The notes under the pieces: model-generated
Database searches by the model: none
What the model was told of the DNA's origin: nothing
The model's input: only the letters and a program-made list of their open reading frames with translations
Source of the DNA: Nocardioides sp. NBC_00368
Lineage (GTDB): Bacteria; Actinomycetota; Actinomycetes; Propionibacteriales; Nocardioidaceae
Length of the DNA stretch: 64,000 nt
Assembly: GCF_036090055.1 (NCBI RefSeq)
Contig: NZ_CP107970.1
Coordinates: forward strand, 994,501 to 1,058,500
Reading direction: 5' to 3'
Shown: one piece after another, positions 24,081-32,590 of the stretch
Layout: every line of letters starts with the position of its first letter
Position numbering within the stretch: the first letter of the stretch is position 1
Program-made: the position numbers and the translations under genes

Positions 24081-26174
24081 TCAGTGGAACTTCTTGCCGG
24101 TGACCTTCTCGGAGATGCCCTCACGGTCGAGGAGCTGGGTGATGCCGCCGTTCCAGAACTGGAAGCCGGCACCGGTGATCATCCCCAGGTCGATGTCCTC
24201 GGCAGCCTGGGCGACGCCCTCGTCGAGCATCCGGCCGATCTCGTCGGCGATCGCCTCGAGAGTCTGCTGGCGTACGTCCTCGGCGGTCTTGACCACGTCG
24301 CCGACGGTGAGGAGCGCCTCGACCTCCGGGTCGAGGGTGCGGCCGTCGGGACCGAAGAACGAGGCCTTCTTGGCCTCGACGACCTTGTGGAGGTTCTCCG
24401 AGAGGTAGAACCGCTCGGGGAAGGCCTTCGCCAGGGTCTCGTTGTTGTGGTACGCGATCGCCGGACCGACCAGCCCGATGAGCTGGTAGGGCGACATCGG
24501 GGTGACGCCCGCGAAGGCGGACTCGACGACGTCGATCGGGGTGCCCTCGTCGGCGATCTTCGCGATCTCGCCCATGAAGCGGCCCAGGAGCCGGTTCACG
24601 ATGAAGGACGGGCTGTCCTTCACCAGGATGGAGGTCTTCTTCAGCGACTTCGAGACCGAGAAGGCCGTCGCCAGGGCGGCCTCGGAGGTCTTCTCGCCAC
24701 GGATGATCTCCAGCAGCGGCATCACCGCGACCGGGTTGAAGAAGTGGAAGCCCACGACCCGCTCGGGGTTCTTCAGGTCCGCAGCCATCTCCGTGATCGA
24801 GAGGCTGGAGGTGTTGGTGGCGAAGACCGCGGTCTCCGGCGCGACCGCCTCGGCGTTGGCGAAGACGGTCTTCTTGACGCCCATCTCCTCGAAGACGGCC
24901 TCGATGATGAAGTCGGCGTCGGAGAAGGCCTCCGCGTAGTCGACCGAGGAGGTGACCAGCGCCTTCAGGCGGTTGGTCGCGTCCTGCGAGGCGCGCCCCT
25001 TGGCCAGCTTCTTGTCGAGCTCGGCGTGGACGTACGCCACGCCCTTGTCGGCGCGCTCCTGGTCGAGGTCGACCATGACGACCGGCACCTTGAGGCGCTG
25101 GACGAAGAGCAGCGCGAACTGTGAGGCCATCAGACCGGCACCGATGATGCCGACCTTGGTGACCTTCTGCGCGAGCGCCTTGTCGGGCGCACCGGCGGGA
25201 CGCTTGGCCCGCTTCTGCACCAGGTCGAAGGAGTAGAGCGAGGCGAGCAGCTGCGGGGTCTTGGACATCGCCACGAGAGCGTCGTCCTCGGCCGCGAAGC
25301 CCTCGTCGCGGGTGGCGGTCTTGGCCAGCGCGAGCAGCTCGACGGCCTTCTTGGCGGCCGGGGAGGCGTCGCCGGTCTTGGCCCAGGCGAAGAAGCCGGC
25401 GTTCTTGGCGGCCTCGTCCCACGCCTCGCCGCGGTCGATCTCCTCCCGGGAGACCTCGACGGTCCCGGACAGGACGCCGTCGGCCCACAGCAGCGACTGC
25501 TCGAGGTAGTCGGCGCCACCGAACATCGCGTCCGCGATGCCGAGGTCGTACGCCTCGGCGCCCTTGAGCACCTTGCCGTTGTTGAGCGGGTTCTCGATGA
25601 AGACCTTGGCGGCCTTGGCCGGACCGATCAGGTTCGGCAGCAGGTAACCACCGCCCCAGCCGGGGATCAGGCCGAGCATGACCTCGGGCAGGCCGACGGC
25701 CGGTACCGAGTCCTGGATGGTGCGGTAGTCGGCGTGCAGCGCGACCTCGAGGCCACCGCCGAGCGCGAGCCCGTTGATGAAGCCGAACGACGGCTTCTTG
25801 GTGCCGTTGTGACCGTCGCCCAGCTTGCGGAAGACCGCGTGGCCGAGCTCGGCGATCGTACGGATCCCGTCGGCGCCACCCGCCTGCAGCGAGGTCAGGT
25901 CGGCACCGGCCGCGAGGATGAACGGCTTACCGGTGACCGCGATCGCGTCGATCTCGGTGTCAGCGAGGGCCGCGTCGCACGCCGTGTTGAGCTCGACCAG
26001 CGACTTCGGCCCGAAGGTGTTCGGGCGGGTGTGGTCGTGGCCGTTGTCGAGAGTGACCAGGCCAAGGACCTTGCCGGAGGGCAGCGTGACCTTCTGCAGC
26101 TTGGCCGCCGTCACGACCTCGTCGTCGGAGAAGAGCTTCTCCACGTCGGCGAGAAGCGTGTTGATGTCCGTCAT
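24081..26174 (-). CDS. fadB: Fatty-acid oxidation multifunctional protein (enoyl-CoA hydratase / 3-hydroxyacyl-CoA dehydrogenase)
   Basis: A 697-residue two-step beta-oxidation enzyme. Residues about 20-200 are an enoyl-CoA hydratase domain (FILAAGADLTSLQ; GLALGGGLEVALHADYRT; LPEVMLGLIPGWGGG). The middle has an NAD-binding Rossmann domain (VGIIGAGLMASQFALLF, NTSSLSITEMA, GFHFFNPVAVMPLLEI). The end is the C-terminal dehydrogenase domain (VKDSPSFIVNRLLGRFMGE). Its ATG lies one base from the thiolase stop, so fadA-fadB is one transcript. It forms the trifunctional beta-oxidation complex with that thiolase. Confidence 0.95.
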   Translation of the reverse strand: MTDINTLLADVEKLFSDDEVVTAAKLQKVTLPSGKVLGLVTLDNGHDHTRPNTFGPKSLVELNTACDAALADTEIDAIAVTGKPFILAAGADLTSLQAGGADGIRTIAELGHAVFRKLGDGHNGTKKPSFGFINGLALGGGLEVALHADYRTIQDSVPAVGLPEVMLGLIPGWGGGYLLPNLIGPAKAAKVFIENPLNNGKVLKGAEAYDLGIADAMFGGADYLEQSLLWADGVLSGTVEVSREEIDRGEAWDEAAKNAGFFAWAKTGDASPAAKKAVELLALAKTATRDEGFAAEDDALVAMSKTPQLLASLYSFDLVQKRAKRPAGAPDKALAQKVTKVGIIGAGLMASQFALLFVQRLKVPVVMVDLDQERADKGVAYVHAELDKKLAKGRASQDATNRLKALVTSSVDYAEAFSDADFIIEAVFEEMGVKKTVFANAEAVAPETAVFATNTSSLSITEMAADLKNPERVVGFHFFNPVAVMPLLEIIRGEKTSEAALATAFSVSKSLKKTSILVKDSPSFIVNRLLGRFMGEIAKIADEGTPIDVVESAFAGVTPMSPYQLIGLVGPAIAYHNNETLAKAFPERFYLSENLHKVVEAKKASFFGPDGRTLDPEVEALLTVGDVVKTAEDVRQQTLEAIADEIGRMLDEGVAQAAEDIDLGMITGAGFQFWNGGITQLLDREGISEKVTGKKFH

Positions 26175-26175
26175 G

Positions 26176-27375
26176 TCAGGCCTCCGCGCCGTTCCAGTGA
26201 GGGTTCTCCCAGATGACCGTGCCGCCCATACCCAGGCCGATGCACATGGTGGTGAGGCCGTAGCGGACCTCGGGGCGCTCCTCGAACTGGCGGGCGAGCT
26301 GGATCATCAGCCGCACGCCGGAGGAGGCCAGCGGGTGACCGAACGCGATCGCGCCACCGTAGGGGTTCACGCGGTCGTCGTTCTGGTCGATGCCGAAGTG
26401 GTCCAGGAACGCGAGCACCTGGATCGCGAAGGCCTCGTTGATCTCGAAGGCCTCGATGTCGTCGATCGTGAGCCCGGCCTTGGCCAGCGCCTTCTCGGTC
26501 GACGGGATCGGGCCGACGGCCATGACCTCGGGGGCGACGCCGGCGAAGGCGTACGACACCAGCCGCATCTTGATCGGCAGACCGAGCTCCTTGGCGACCT
26601 CCTCGGAGGCCAGCAGCGAGGCGGTCGCGCCGTCGTTGATGCCCGCCGCGTTGCCCGCGGTCACGCGACCGTGGGGGCGGAACGGGGTCTTGAGCTTGGC
26701 GAGGTCCTCCGTGGTGGTGCCCGGACGCATCGGCTCGTCGGTGGTGGCCAGGCCCCAGCCGTTCTCGGCGGAGCGGGTGGCGACGGGGACCAGGTCGGGC
26801 TGGATCTTGCCGTCGGCGTACGCCTTGGCAGCCAGCTCCTGGGAGCGGACGGCGAACGCGTCGGTGCGCTCCTTGGTGATCGCCGGGTAGCGGTCGTGGA
26901 CGTTCTCGGCGGTGTTGCCCATGACGAGCGCGCTCGGGTCGACCAGCTTCTCGGAGATGATCCGCGGGTTCGGGTCGACGCCCTCGCCCATCGGGTGGCG
27001 GCCCATGTGCTCGACACCACCGGCGATGGCGACGTCGTAGGCACCGAAGGCGATGCCGCCGGCGGTCGTGGTGACCGCGGTCATCGCGCCGGCACACATC
27101 CGGTCGATCGCGTAGCCCGGCACGGACTGCGGAAGCCCGGCGAGCAGGCCCGCGGTGCGACCGATGGTGAGGCCCTGGTCGCCGATCTGCGTGGTCGCGG
27201 CGATGGCGACCTCGTCGATCCGCTCCGGGGGAAGATCGGGGTTGCGGCGCGTGAGCTCACGGATGAGCTTGACGACGAGGTCGTCGGCGCGGGTCTCGGC
27301 GTACTGGCCCTTGGCCTTGCCGAAAGGTGTGCGTACGCCGTCGACGAAGACGACTTCTCGCAGCTGTCGGGTCAC
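26176..27375 (-). CDS. fadA: Acetyl-CoA C-acyltransferase (3-ketoacyl-CoA thiolase)
   Basis: A 399-residue thiolase that releases acetyl-CoA from 3-ketoacyl-CoA in the last beta-oxidation step. The nucleophilic Cys is in DRMCAGAMTAV (about residue 93). The other active-site parts are NEAFAIQVLAF, the His in GHPLASSGVRL and the second Cys in TMCIGLGMGG. It is the promoter-proximal gene of the fadA-fadB unit. A TTAC-N6-GTAA operator-like site lies about 85 bases upstream at 27459-27472. Confidence 0.95.
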   Translation of the reverse strand: MTRQLREVVFVDGVRTPFGKAKGQYAETRADDLVVKLIRELTRRNPDLPPERIDEVAIAATTQIGDQGLTIGRTAGLLAGLPQSVPGYAIDRMCAGAMTAVTTTAGGIAFGAYDVAIAGGVEHMGRHPMGEGVDPNPRIISEKLVDPSALVMGNTAENVHDRYPAITKERTDAFAVRSQELAAKAYADGKIQPDLVPVATRSAENGWGLATTDEPMRPGTTTEDLAKLKTPFRPHGRVTAGNAAGINDGATASLLASEEVAKELGLPIKMRLVSYAFAGVAPEVMAVGPIPSTEKALAKAGLTIDDIEAFEINEAFAIQVLAFLDHFGIDQNDDRVNPYGGAIAFGHPLASSGVRLMIQLARQFEERPEVRYGLTTMCIGLGMGGTVIWENPHWNGAEA

Positions 27376-27458
27376 CGTGTCACTCCATGTGAATTGCCGG
27401 TCGGTTGCCGCTGGGCGGCGCTGTTGTTGCGGGCACCGGTGGTGCCCCGGCGCTTACA

Positions 27459-27472
27459 TTACCCGCTAGTAA
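27459..27472. promoter_or_regulatory. Operator-like motif TTAC-N6-GTAA upstream of fadA
   Basis: TTACCCGCTAGTAA lies in the 310-base gap between fadA and the PAC2 gene. Apart from this site and the PAC2 ribosome binding site (GGGAGGAG near 27672), I see nothing else in that gap. Related sites occur at 33963-33976 and 44193-44206. A TetR-type fatty-acid regulator is an inference. Confidence 0.45.
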
Positions 27473-27685
27473 CAACGGCCGCACCGAGGGGGAGGTCACA
27501 TCGGAGATTGCGATGCCGTCGCCGGCGCCCGCGCGTCGGCTTGGGAATATCGGGGGCCTCCACGATGCTGCGCTGTCGTCATGTGGAAGCGTGTATTGAG
27601 AAGGTTGAGCCCCAGGGTCGAGACCCCGGGCGAGGCAAGCGACGGCGAGGCCCGCGAGGGCAGTACGCAACGGGAGGAGACACCG

Positions 27686-28645
27686 ATGGCCGGATCACGA
27701 CTGGTGCACATCGTGGACGACCTGCCCGAGGAGATCATGCTCGCCGGCGGCGAGCGGCTGCCGCTGGTGGTGGTCCTGGACGGGTTCCTCGACGCGGGCA
27801 AGGCCTCCGAACGGGCCGCGGCCCACCTGATCCAGACCTCCAGGCGCGCACCGGTGGTGGCGACGTTCGACGTCGACGAGCTCCACGACTACCGGGCCCG
27901 CCGCCCGGCGATCTCGTTCGTCAGCGACCACTACGAGTCCTTCGACGCGCCGCGGCTGGTCGTCCGGCTGCTCAAGGACACCGGTGACACGCCCTACCTC
28001 CTGCTGCACGGCCCCGAGCCGGACAACCGCTGGGAGGCCTTCGCCGGCGCCGTACGCGAGGTCATCGAGCGCCTCGGCGTGACCGAGGTGATCTCGCTCA
28101 CCTCCGTGCCGATGGCGGTGCCGCACACCCGGCCACTGACCACGACCAGGCACGCCAACGACGCGGCGCAGGAGCTCACCGGCCAGGTCTGGGAGAGCCC
28201 CTGGAAGGGCGAGATCCGAATCCCCGCCTCTGCCCAGGCCATGCTGGAGGTACGCCTGGGGGAGTGGGGCCTGCCCATGGGCGGCTTCGTGGTGCACATG
28301 CCGCACTACCTCGCCCAGAGCGACTTCCCCGCCGCCGCTGTCGTGCTCATCGAGGAGCTCGAGCGCGCGGCCCGGCTGACCATCCCGGTCTCCGACCTCG
28401 AGGCCGAGGCGCAGCGCCGCGAGGAGGAGATCGCCTCCTACATCGAGGACAATGCCGAGGTGCGGGAGGTCGTCGCCGCGCTCGAGCAGCAGTACGACAC
28501 CTTCCAGCGTGGCGAGGAGTCCGGGCGCTCGCTGCTGGCGCCCGACGAGCCGCTGCCGACCGGTGACGAGCTCGGCGAGCAGTTCGAGCAGTTCCTGGCC
28601 GGGCTGAACGGCCCTGACCCGGATGACAACCCTGAGAAGGATTGA
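27686..28645 (+). CDS. PAC2-family protein (proteasome assembly chaperone 2-like)
   Basis: A 319-residue protein of the actinobacterial/archaeal PAC2 family, whose exact role in bacteria is not settled. The start at 27686 follows GGGAGGAG, and the protein opens LVHIVDDLPEEIMLAGGERL. Typical features follow: DGFLDAGKASERAAAHL, VVATFDVDELHDYRARRP, PYLLLHGPEPDNRWEAF, and the phosphate-like loop TSVPMAVPHTRP. The C-terminal 100 residues are helical and acidic. An open frame upstream of this start lacks support. It precedes the thioesterase gene by 15 bases and may be co-transcribed with it. Confidence 0.9.
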   Translation: MAGSRLVHIVDDLPEEIMLAGGERLPLVVVLDGFLDAGKASERAAAHLIQTSRRAPVVATFDVDELHDYRARRPAISFVSDHYESFDAPRLVVRLLKDTGDTPYLLLHGPEPDNRWEAFAGAVREVIERLGVTEVISLTSVPMAVPHTRPLTTTRHANDAAQELTGQVWESPWKGEIRIPASAQAMLEVRLGEWGLPMGGFVVHMPHYLAQSDFPAAAVVLIEELERAARLTIPVSDLEAEAQRREEEIASYIEDNAEVREVVAALEQQYDTFQRGEESGRSLLAPDEPLPTGDELGEQFEQFLAGLNGPDPDDNPEKD

Positions 28646-28660
28646 GAGACACTCACTCCC

Positions 28661-29539
28661 ATGACGACCGACGCCGTAGCGGCGGATCAGGCGGTGGCCG
28701 AGCTGGTGGGTGTGCTCGATCTCGTCGAGATCGACAAGGACCTCTTCCACGGTGCCACGACGACCCGCAACTCGCGTGGACGCGCCTACGGCGGCCAGGT
28801 GGCCGCCCAGGCGCTGATGGCTGCGATCCGCTCGGCCGACCCGGCCTTCACGGTGCACTCGATGCACTCCTACTTCCTGCTGCCGGGCGACCCGTCCTAC
28901 CCGATCGTCTACGACGTCGAGCGGATACGCGACGGGCGCTCGTTCGAGACCAGGCGGGTCCGGGCGCGGCAGAAGGGCCGCGACATCTACTACCTCACCG
29001 CCAACTTCCAGCGTGAGGAGTCCGGCTTCGAGCACCAGGACGCGATGCCGTCCGTCCCGCCGCCGGAGAAGTGCATCGACTTCCTGAAGCTGATGGCCGA
29101 CTCGGGGTCGCCGGAGGCCGTGTCGTTGGCTCGTGAGTGGGAGGCCGTCGAGGTGCGCGCCGTCGGCAACTCCCTGCTCGGCATCGAGCCCGACCCCGCC
29201 CGCCCTGCGCAGCAGCGCCTGTGGATCCGCCTGGGCGCCTCGCTCCCCGACGATCCCGACATCCAGCGCGGCGCCTTCACCTGGGCCTCCGACATCTCGC
29301 TGCTCGGCGCCTCCCTGGCCGCCCACTCCCTGGACCACAAGGGCATCCAGATGGCGTCCTTGGACCACACGATCTGGTTCCACCGGCCGTTCCGGGCCGA
29401 CGAGTGGTGGCTCTACGACCAGGAGAGCCCCTCGGCCTACGGCGGCCGCGGCCTGTCCATCGGTCGCGTCTTCACCGCCGACGGCACCCTGGCCGCGACG
29501 GTGGCCCAGGAGGGCCTCATCCGCCCGCCCCGCGCCTGA
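28661..29539 (+). CDS. tesB: Acyl-CoA thioesterase II (TesB type)
   Basis: A 292-residue double-hotdog thioesterase that hydrolyses acyl-CoA to free acid and CoA. The first hotdog shows GGQVAAQALMAAIR and SMHSYFLLPGD. The second shows SLDHTIWFHRPF, in which the Asp is the usual catalytic residue, and the closing AATVAQEGLIR with the catalytic Gln. The length matches the family. It lies just downstream of PAC2 and near the beta-oxidation genes, and is followed by a tandem array of palindromic repeats. Confidence 0.93.
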   Translation: MTTDAVAADQAVAELVGVLDLVEIDKDLFHGATTTRNSRGRAYGGQVAAQALMAAIRSADPAFTVHSMHSYFLLPGDPSYPIVYDVERIRDGRSFETRRVRARQKGRDIYYLTANFQREESGFEHQDAMPSVPPPEKCIDFLKLMADSGSPEAVSLAREWEAVEVRAVGNSLLGIEPDPARPAQQRLWIRLGASLPDDPDIQRGAFTWASDISLLGASLAAHSLDHKGIQMASLDHTIWFHRPFRADEWWLYDQESPSAYGGRGLSIGRVFTADGTLAATVAQEGLIRPPRA

Positions 29540-29540
29540 C

Positions 29541-29622
29541 TCGCCGACCCGGCGCGTCTGTCCCGTCATATCTCGCCGACTCGGCGCGTCAGTCTCATCC
29601 TCACGCGCCGAGTCGGCGCATC
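29541..29622. repeat. Intergenic palindromic repeat array
   Basis: Three related units of about 28-32 bases follow the thioesterase stop, each carrying a CGCCGA(C/G)(T/C)CGGCG-type core. The second and third units are inverted to each other and form a perfect 16-bp stem (29574-29589 with 29603-29618) with a 13-base loop. The sequence GCCGAGTCGGCGCATC at 29607-29622 recurs exactly at 42688-42703 and inverted at 42744-42759. It could also act as a terminator. Confidence 0.85.
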
Positions 29623-29718
29623 TGTCCCATCATCGCATCCAGAAGTAGGTCGGCGCACTATCGCACATCCTGGTTGCCTGCCGCGATAGCGCACCGAAGC
29701 GGCCGCTAGGGTGGCGGC

Positions 29719-30069
29719 GTGGATCAGATCACCGTGTACGAGAAGCCGACCTGCACGACGTGTCGGAACCTGTTCGTCCTCCTCAAGGAGGAGGGCATCG
29801 ACTTCGAGAAGGTCGACTACCACGTGCTGGGCCTGCGGGCCGAGGAGGTCAGGGACATCCTGGCGAAGACCGGCCTGAGCGCCCGCGACGTGCTGCGCAA
29901 GCGCGAGCCGGTCTACAAGGAGCTCGACCTCGGCAGCCGAGACCTCTCCGAGGACGAGCTCGTCGACCTGATGGTGAAGCACCCTCAGCTGATGGAGCGC
30001 CCGATCGTGCTCAAGGGCGACCGCGGCGTGCTCGCCCGGCCGATCGAGAAGGTGCGCGAGCTCTTCTGA
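29719..30069 (+). CDS. ArsC/Spx-like thioredoxin-fold protein
   Basis: A 116-residue protein of the ArsC/YffB family. It starts at a GTG and shows the redox-type active site KPTCTTCRNLFVLL near residue 10-20, then GLRAEEVRDILAKTGLSARD, and a C-terminal HPQLMERPIVLKGDRGVLARP. The Arg residues typical of arsenate binding are partly visible, but arsenate reduction cannot be claimed, as many relatives are general thiol reductases or regulators. It is monocistronic. Confidence 0.85.
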   Translation: MDQITVYEKPTCTTCRNLFVLLKEEGIDFEKVDYHVLGLRAEEVRDILAKTGLSARDVLRKREPVYKELDLGSRDLSEDELVDLMVKHPQLMERPIVLKGDRGVLARPIEKVRELF

Positions 30070-30075
30070 GAGGCG

Positions 30076-30489
30076 TCAGGCCCGCAGCCGCTCGACCGGC
30101 TGACCGGTGGTGCGGGTGATGAGGTCGACGTCGTTGTCGGCGTGGAGCACGGTGAGGTCGGCCTCCTCGGCGACCGCCGCGACGAGCAGGTCGGGGACCG
30201 ACGGTGGTCGGTGACGGCCCTCGCGCAGCACGATGCGCTGGATCTCCAGCGCCCGCGCCTCCGAACGCGGTGTGAGGGTCGCGAGCGGCATGTGGATCAC
30301 AGGCACGTCCTCGACGAGCTCGGACCACTGCCGCTCGGAGCGGGCCAGGTGGCCGATCTCGAGCAGGGTCGTGGTGGTGATGCGTACCTGGCCCAGCTCG
30401 ATCAGGCGGGACCACTTCTCAGCGTCGGGGCTGGTGGACATCCGGGCGAGCGCCGACCGGTGCACCAGCCAGGGTCGACCTACGACCAT
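30076..30489 (-). CDS. vapC: VapC-type PIN-domain toxin with altered active site
   Basis: A 137-residue PIN-domain protein paired with a VapB-type antitoxin gene, which it overlaps by ten bases. VapC toxins are RNases using three or four acidic residues. The later ones are visible: Glu in TLLEIGHLAR, Asp in PSVPDLLVAAVAEE, and Asp in LHADNDVDLI. The first, normally VDxSAL at the N-terminus, reads WLVHRSALARM here, so the Asp is His. The codon is CAC. This may weaken or abolish RNase activity while keeping the fold. Confidence 0.85.
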   Translation of the reverse strand: MVVGRPWLVHRSALARMSTSPDAEKWSRLIELGQVRITTTTLLEIGHLARSERQWSELVEDVPVIHMPLATLTPRSEARALEIQRIVLREGRHRPPSVPDLLVAAVAEEADLTVLHADNDVDLITRTTGQPVERLRA

Positions 30490-30698
30490 GCGTCACGCAT
30501 CAGGCCCCGGTCGGCCAGCGCGGCGAACTTCGCGAAGTCGGCACCGGCCACGGGGCGCGCCGGCGGCAGCGGGCGGAGTGCGTCGGGTGTGAACCAGCGA
30601 CGGAGATAGTCGTCGCGGGTGAGTCCGAGCCGCGTCGCCTCGGTGTCGATGCGCGCGAGCTCGTCATCCGAGAGGCCTCGGATCAGTACGTCGGACAT
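30480..30698 (-). CDS. vapB: VapB-type antitoxin (ribbon-helix-helix)
   Basis: A 72-residue antitoxin. The N-terminal MSDVLIRGLSDDELARIDTE followed by ATRLGLTRDDYLRRW matches the short beta strand plus two helices of RHH/CopG proteins, and the C-terminal tail (FAKFAALADRGLMRDAWS) would wrap the toxin. It would bind the operon promoter as a dimer and neutralise VapC. The 56-base gap upstream is short, so the promoter lies close to the start. Confidence 0.85.
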   Translation of the reverse strand: MSDVLIRGLSDDELARIDTEATRLGLTRDDYLRRWFTPDALRPLPPARPVAGADFAKFAALADRGLMRDAWS

Positions 30699-30754
30699 GT
30701 CTGTCCACCTCCTGGACGGAAGATGCTAGCCCAGAGCAGGCCCTGGAGGTGGGA

Positions 30755-31669
30755 TCAGGGGCGGGTCGCGCGGTGGATCCAGGTGGACTCGACCTCCATG
30801 CCGACGTGGCGATAGAGGTCGAGGGCGCCGGTGCGGGAGTCCGTCGACAGGGTCGCTCGGGTGGCTCCGTGGGCGCGGGCGGCGCCGAACGCGTCGGCGA
30901 GCAGGGCCTGGGCCAGACCCCTGTTGCGCTGGTCCTTGCGGGTGGCCAGCTTGCTGACGTACCCCTCGTTGCCGTCCTCGGTCATCACCAGCACCGCGGC
31001 GGCGACGACGTCGCCGTCCGGGCCGGTGGCCACCCGGATGTTCCAGGGCTCGGCGCCGGGTCGTTCGATGACGGTGGCGACCCAGTCGGCGTAGGGCTCC
31101 CGCTCCCGCTCGGACCACTCGAGGAAGGCGTCCTCGATCACGGTCCAGACCTGCTCGTGGTCCTGCGGGGTGGCAGCCCTGATGACGTACGCATCGGGCA
31201 GCTCCCGCACCGGGATCACCGCGTCCTCGGGCAGTGCCAGCACCCAGGACTCCCAGCGTGGGAACCAGCCCAGCGACTCCAGCAGCCGGTCGCCGGGCGA
31301 ACCCTGGGGGACCGGCATGCCGATGACCGGCTCTCCGAGCTCGGCAGCACGGGCGCCGATCCAGCCGGCCAGCGCGGTGCCGACCCCACGGTCCCAGTGG
31401 TCGGGGTGGACGGCCGCGTCGGCCCGGGCGCCGCCGGAGCACTCGGCATAGCCCACCAGCTCACCGGTCGGCGCGTGCACGCCGACGGTCGCCGCGCCGA
31501 CGTCGAAGGAGGGCCGCTGCCACTCCGAGACGATGTCGGCCTCCTCGATGTGGATCTCACCGACGGTGGCCAGCTCGTTCGCCGCCATCACGCGGGTCAC
31601 GGCACCGGCGTCCGCGAGTGTCAGGGGGCGCTCCGAGTAACCCGTGGGGAGCTGGAGTGGGGCAGGCAT
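30755..31669 (-). CDS. Tandem-domain GNAT acetyltransferase
   Basis: A 304-residue protein with two GNAT folds. The first domain has the acetyl-CoA loop HPDHWDRGVGTALAGWIG and is otherwise shortened. The second has TRKDQRNRGLAQALLADAFG and a typical end, LSTDSRTGALDLYRHVGMEV. Mycothiol synthase (MshD) has the same two-domain layout and length, but its specific signature cannot be confirmed by eye, so I leave the substrate open. The gene is monocistronic between the VapBC pair and htdX. Confidence 0.85.
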   Translation of the reverse strand: MPAPLQLPTGYSERPLTLADAGAVTRVMAANELATVGEIHIEEADIVSEWQRPSFDVGAATVGVHAPTGELVGYAECSGGARADAAVHPDHWDRGVGTALAGWIGARAAELGEPVIGMPVPQGSPGDRLLESLGWFPRWESWVLALPEDAVIPVRELPDAYVIRAATPQDHEQVWTVIEDAFLEWSEREREPYADWVATVIERPGAEPWNIRVATGPDGDVVAAAVLVMTEDGNEGYVSKLATRKDQRNRGLAQALLADAFGAARAHGATRATLSTDSRTGALDLYRHVGMEVESTWIHRATRP

Positions 31670-31723
31670 GCGAGCACCGTCTCACCTCCGAGACCTCGCT
31701 CGCCACGGGTTAAATCGGGTGGA

Positions 31724-32590
31724 TCACAGCGCGGTGGTACGTCCCACCAGGTGCAGCGTGTCCGAGCCGCGCTTGTGGAGCGAGAAGTCGTAGCCGTCCA
31801 GGTGCTTCAGTGAGCCGAAGGCGACCGAGGAGGGCAGGAAGACCGGCTTCTTGAACGCCACGTCCACGCGCACCGAGCCGGGGAGCCGGTTCTCCAGGGC
31901 GGCGATGCAGCGGGCCTTGGTCCACATCCCGTGCGCGATCTGCCGCTTGAACCCGAGCGCCTTCGCGGTCAGCGGGTAGAGGTGGATCGGGTTGTAGTCG
32001 CCCGCGACCTTGGCGTAGCGCCGCCCCAGATCGGCCTTCAGCGGGAAGACCGGCCCGGACGGATCGACCTCGATCAGATCGGACTTCCATGAGACATCGG
32101 GGTTGCGCTTCCCGCGGACCAGGTAGGTCGAGGTGGACTCCCACACCACCTCGCCCTCGACGGTGGCGACGGTCAGGAAGCGGTAGGCCTTCCCGACCGG
32201 GTGCGGCTCGGGCTGACCGACGGTCGCGGTGACCGCGACCGCCTCGCCGACCGCGATCGGGCGGTAGCCGCTGATCGAGTTCTCGATGTGGACCATGCCC
32301 ATCGCGGGCGAGGGGAAGTCCGGCGAGGACATCAGCGCCATGTGGAGCGGGAAGGCCAGCATGTGCGGGTAGGGGAGTGGGACGGTGTCCTTGACGGGGA
32401 ATCCGCACAGCTCGGCGTAGGCGTCGACCGCAGTCCGGTCGAGCACGACCGGCTCCCGGGCGAGGCTGAGCTCCTCGTAGGCGACGCCGGTCTTCTTGAT
32501 CCCCGGGAGCGCGTTGATGCCCGGGATTGCGGGCAGCGCCGCGCGGACGAGCAGCCCGGGGCCGGACTTGCCGGTGAAGATGTCACTCAT
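31724..32590 (-). CDS. htdX: MaoC-type (R)-3-hydroxyacyl dehydratase, HtdX-like
   Basis: A 288-residue two-hotdog hydratase. The catalytic motif is in the second half: GDYNPIHLYPLTAKALGFKR followed by QIAHGMW (Asp and His of the MaoC signature). The first half is a degenerate hotdog (YPHMLAFPLHMALM). The gene follows fabG4, sharing one base at stop/start. The order fabG4-htdX opposite fadA2 matches Mycobacterium tuberculosis Rv0242c-Rv0241c and Rv0243. It probably acts on 3-hydroxyacyl-CoA or -ACP in lipid metabolism. Confidence 0.9.
   Translation of the reverse strand: MSDIFTGKSGPGLLVRAALPAIPGINALPGIKKTGVAYEELSLAREPVVLDRTAVDAYAELCGFPVKDTVPLPYPHMLAFPLHMALMSSPDFPSPAMGMVHIENSISGYRPIAVGEAVAVTATVGQPEPHPVGKAYRFLTVATVEGEVVWESTSTYLVRGKRNPDVSWKSDLIEVDPSGPVFPLKADLGRRYAKVAGDYNPIHLYPLTAKALGFKRQIAHGMWTKARCIAALENRLPGSVRVDVAFKKPVFLPSSVAFGSLKHLDGYDFSLHKRGSDTLHLVGRTTAL

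Noticed and set aside
29719..30069. Arsenate reductase as a firm call
   Set aside because: There are no ars neighbours, and the fold is shared with Spx/YffB proteins, so only the family is reported.
30755..31669. Mycothiol synthase MshD
   Set aside because: Length and two-GNAT layout fit, but specific signature residues could not be confirmed and there is no mycothiol gene nearby.
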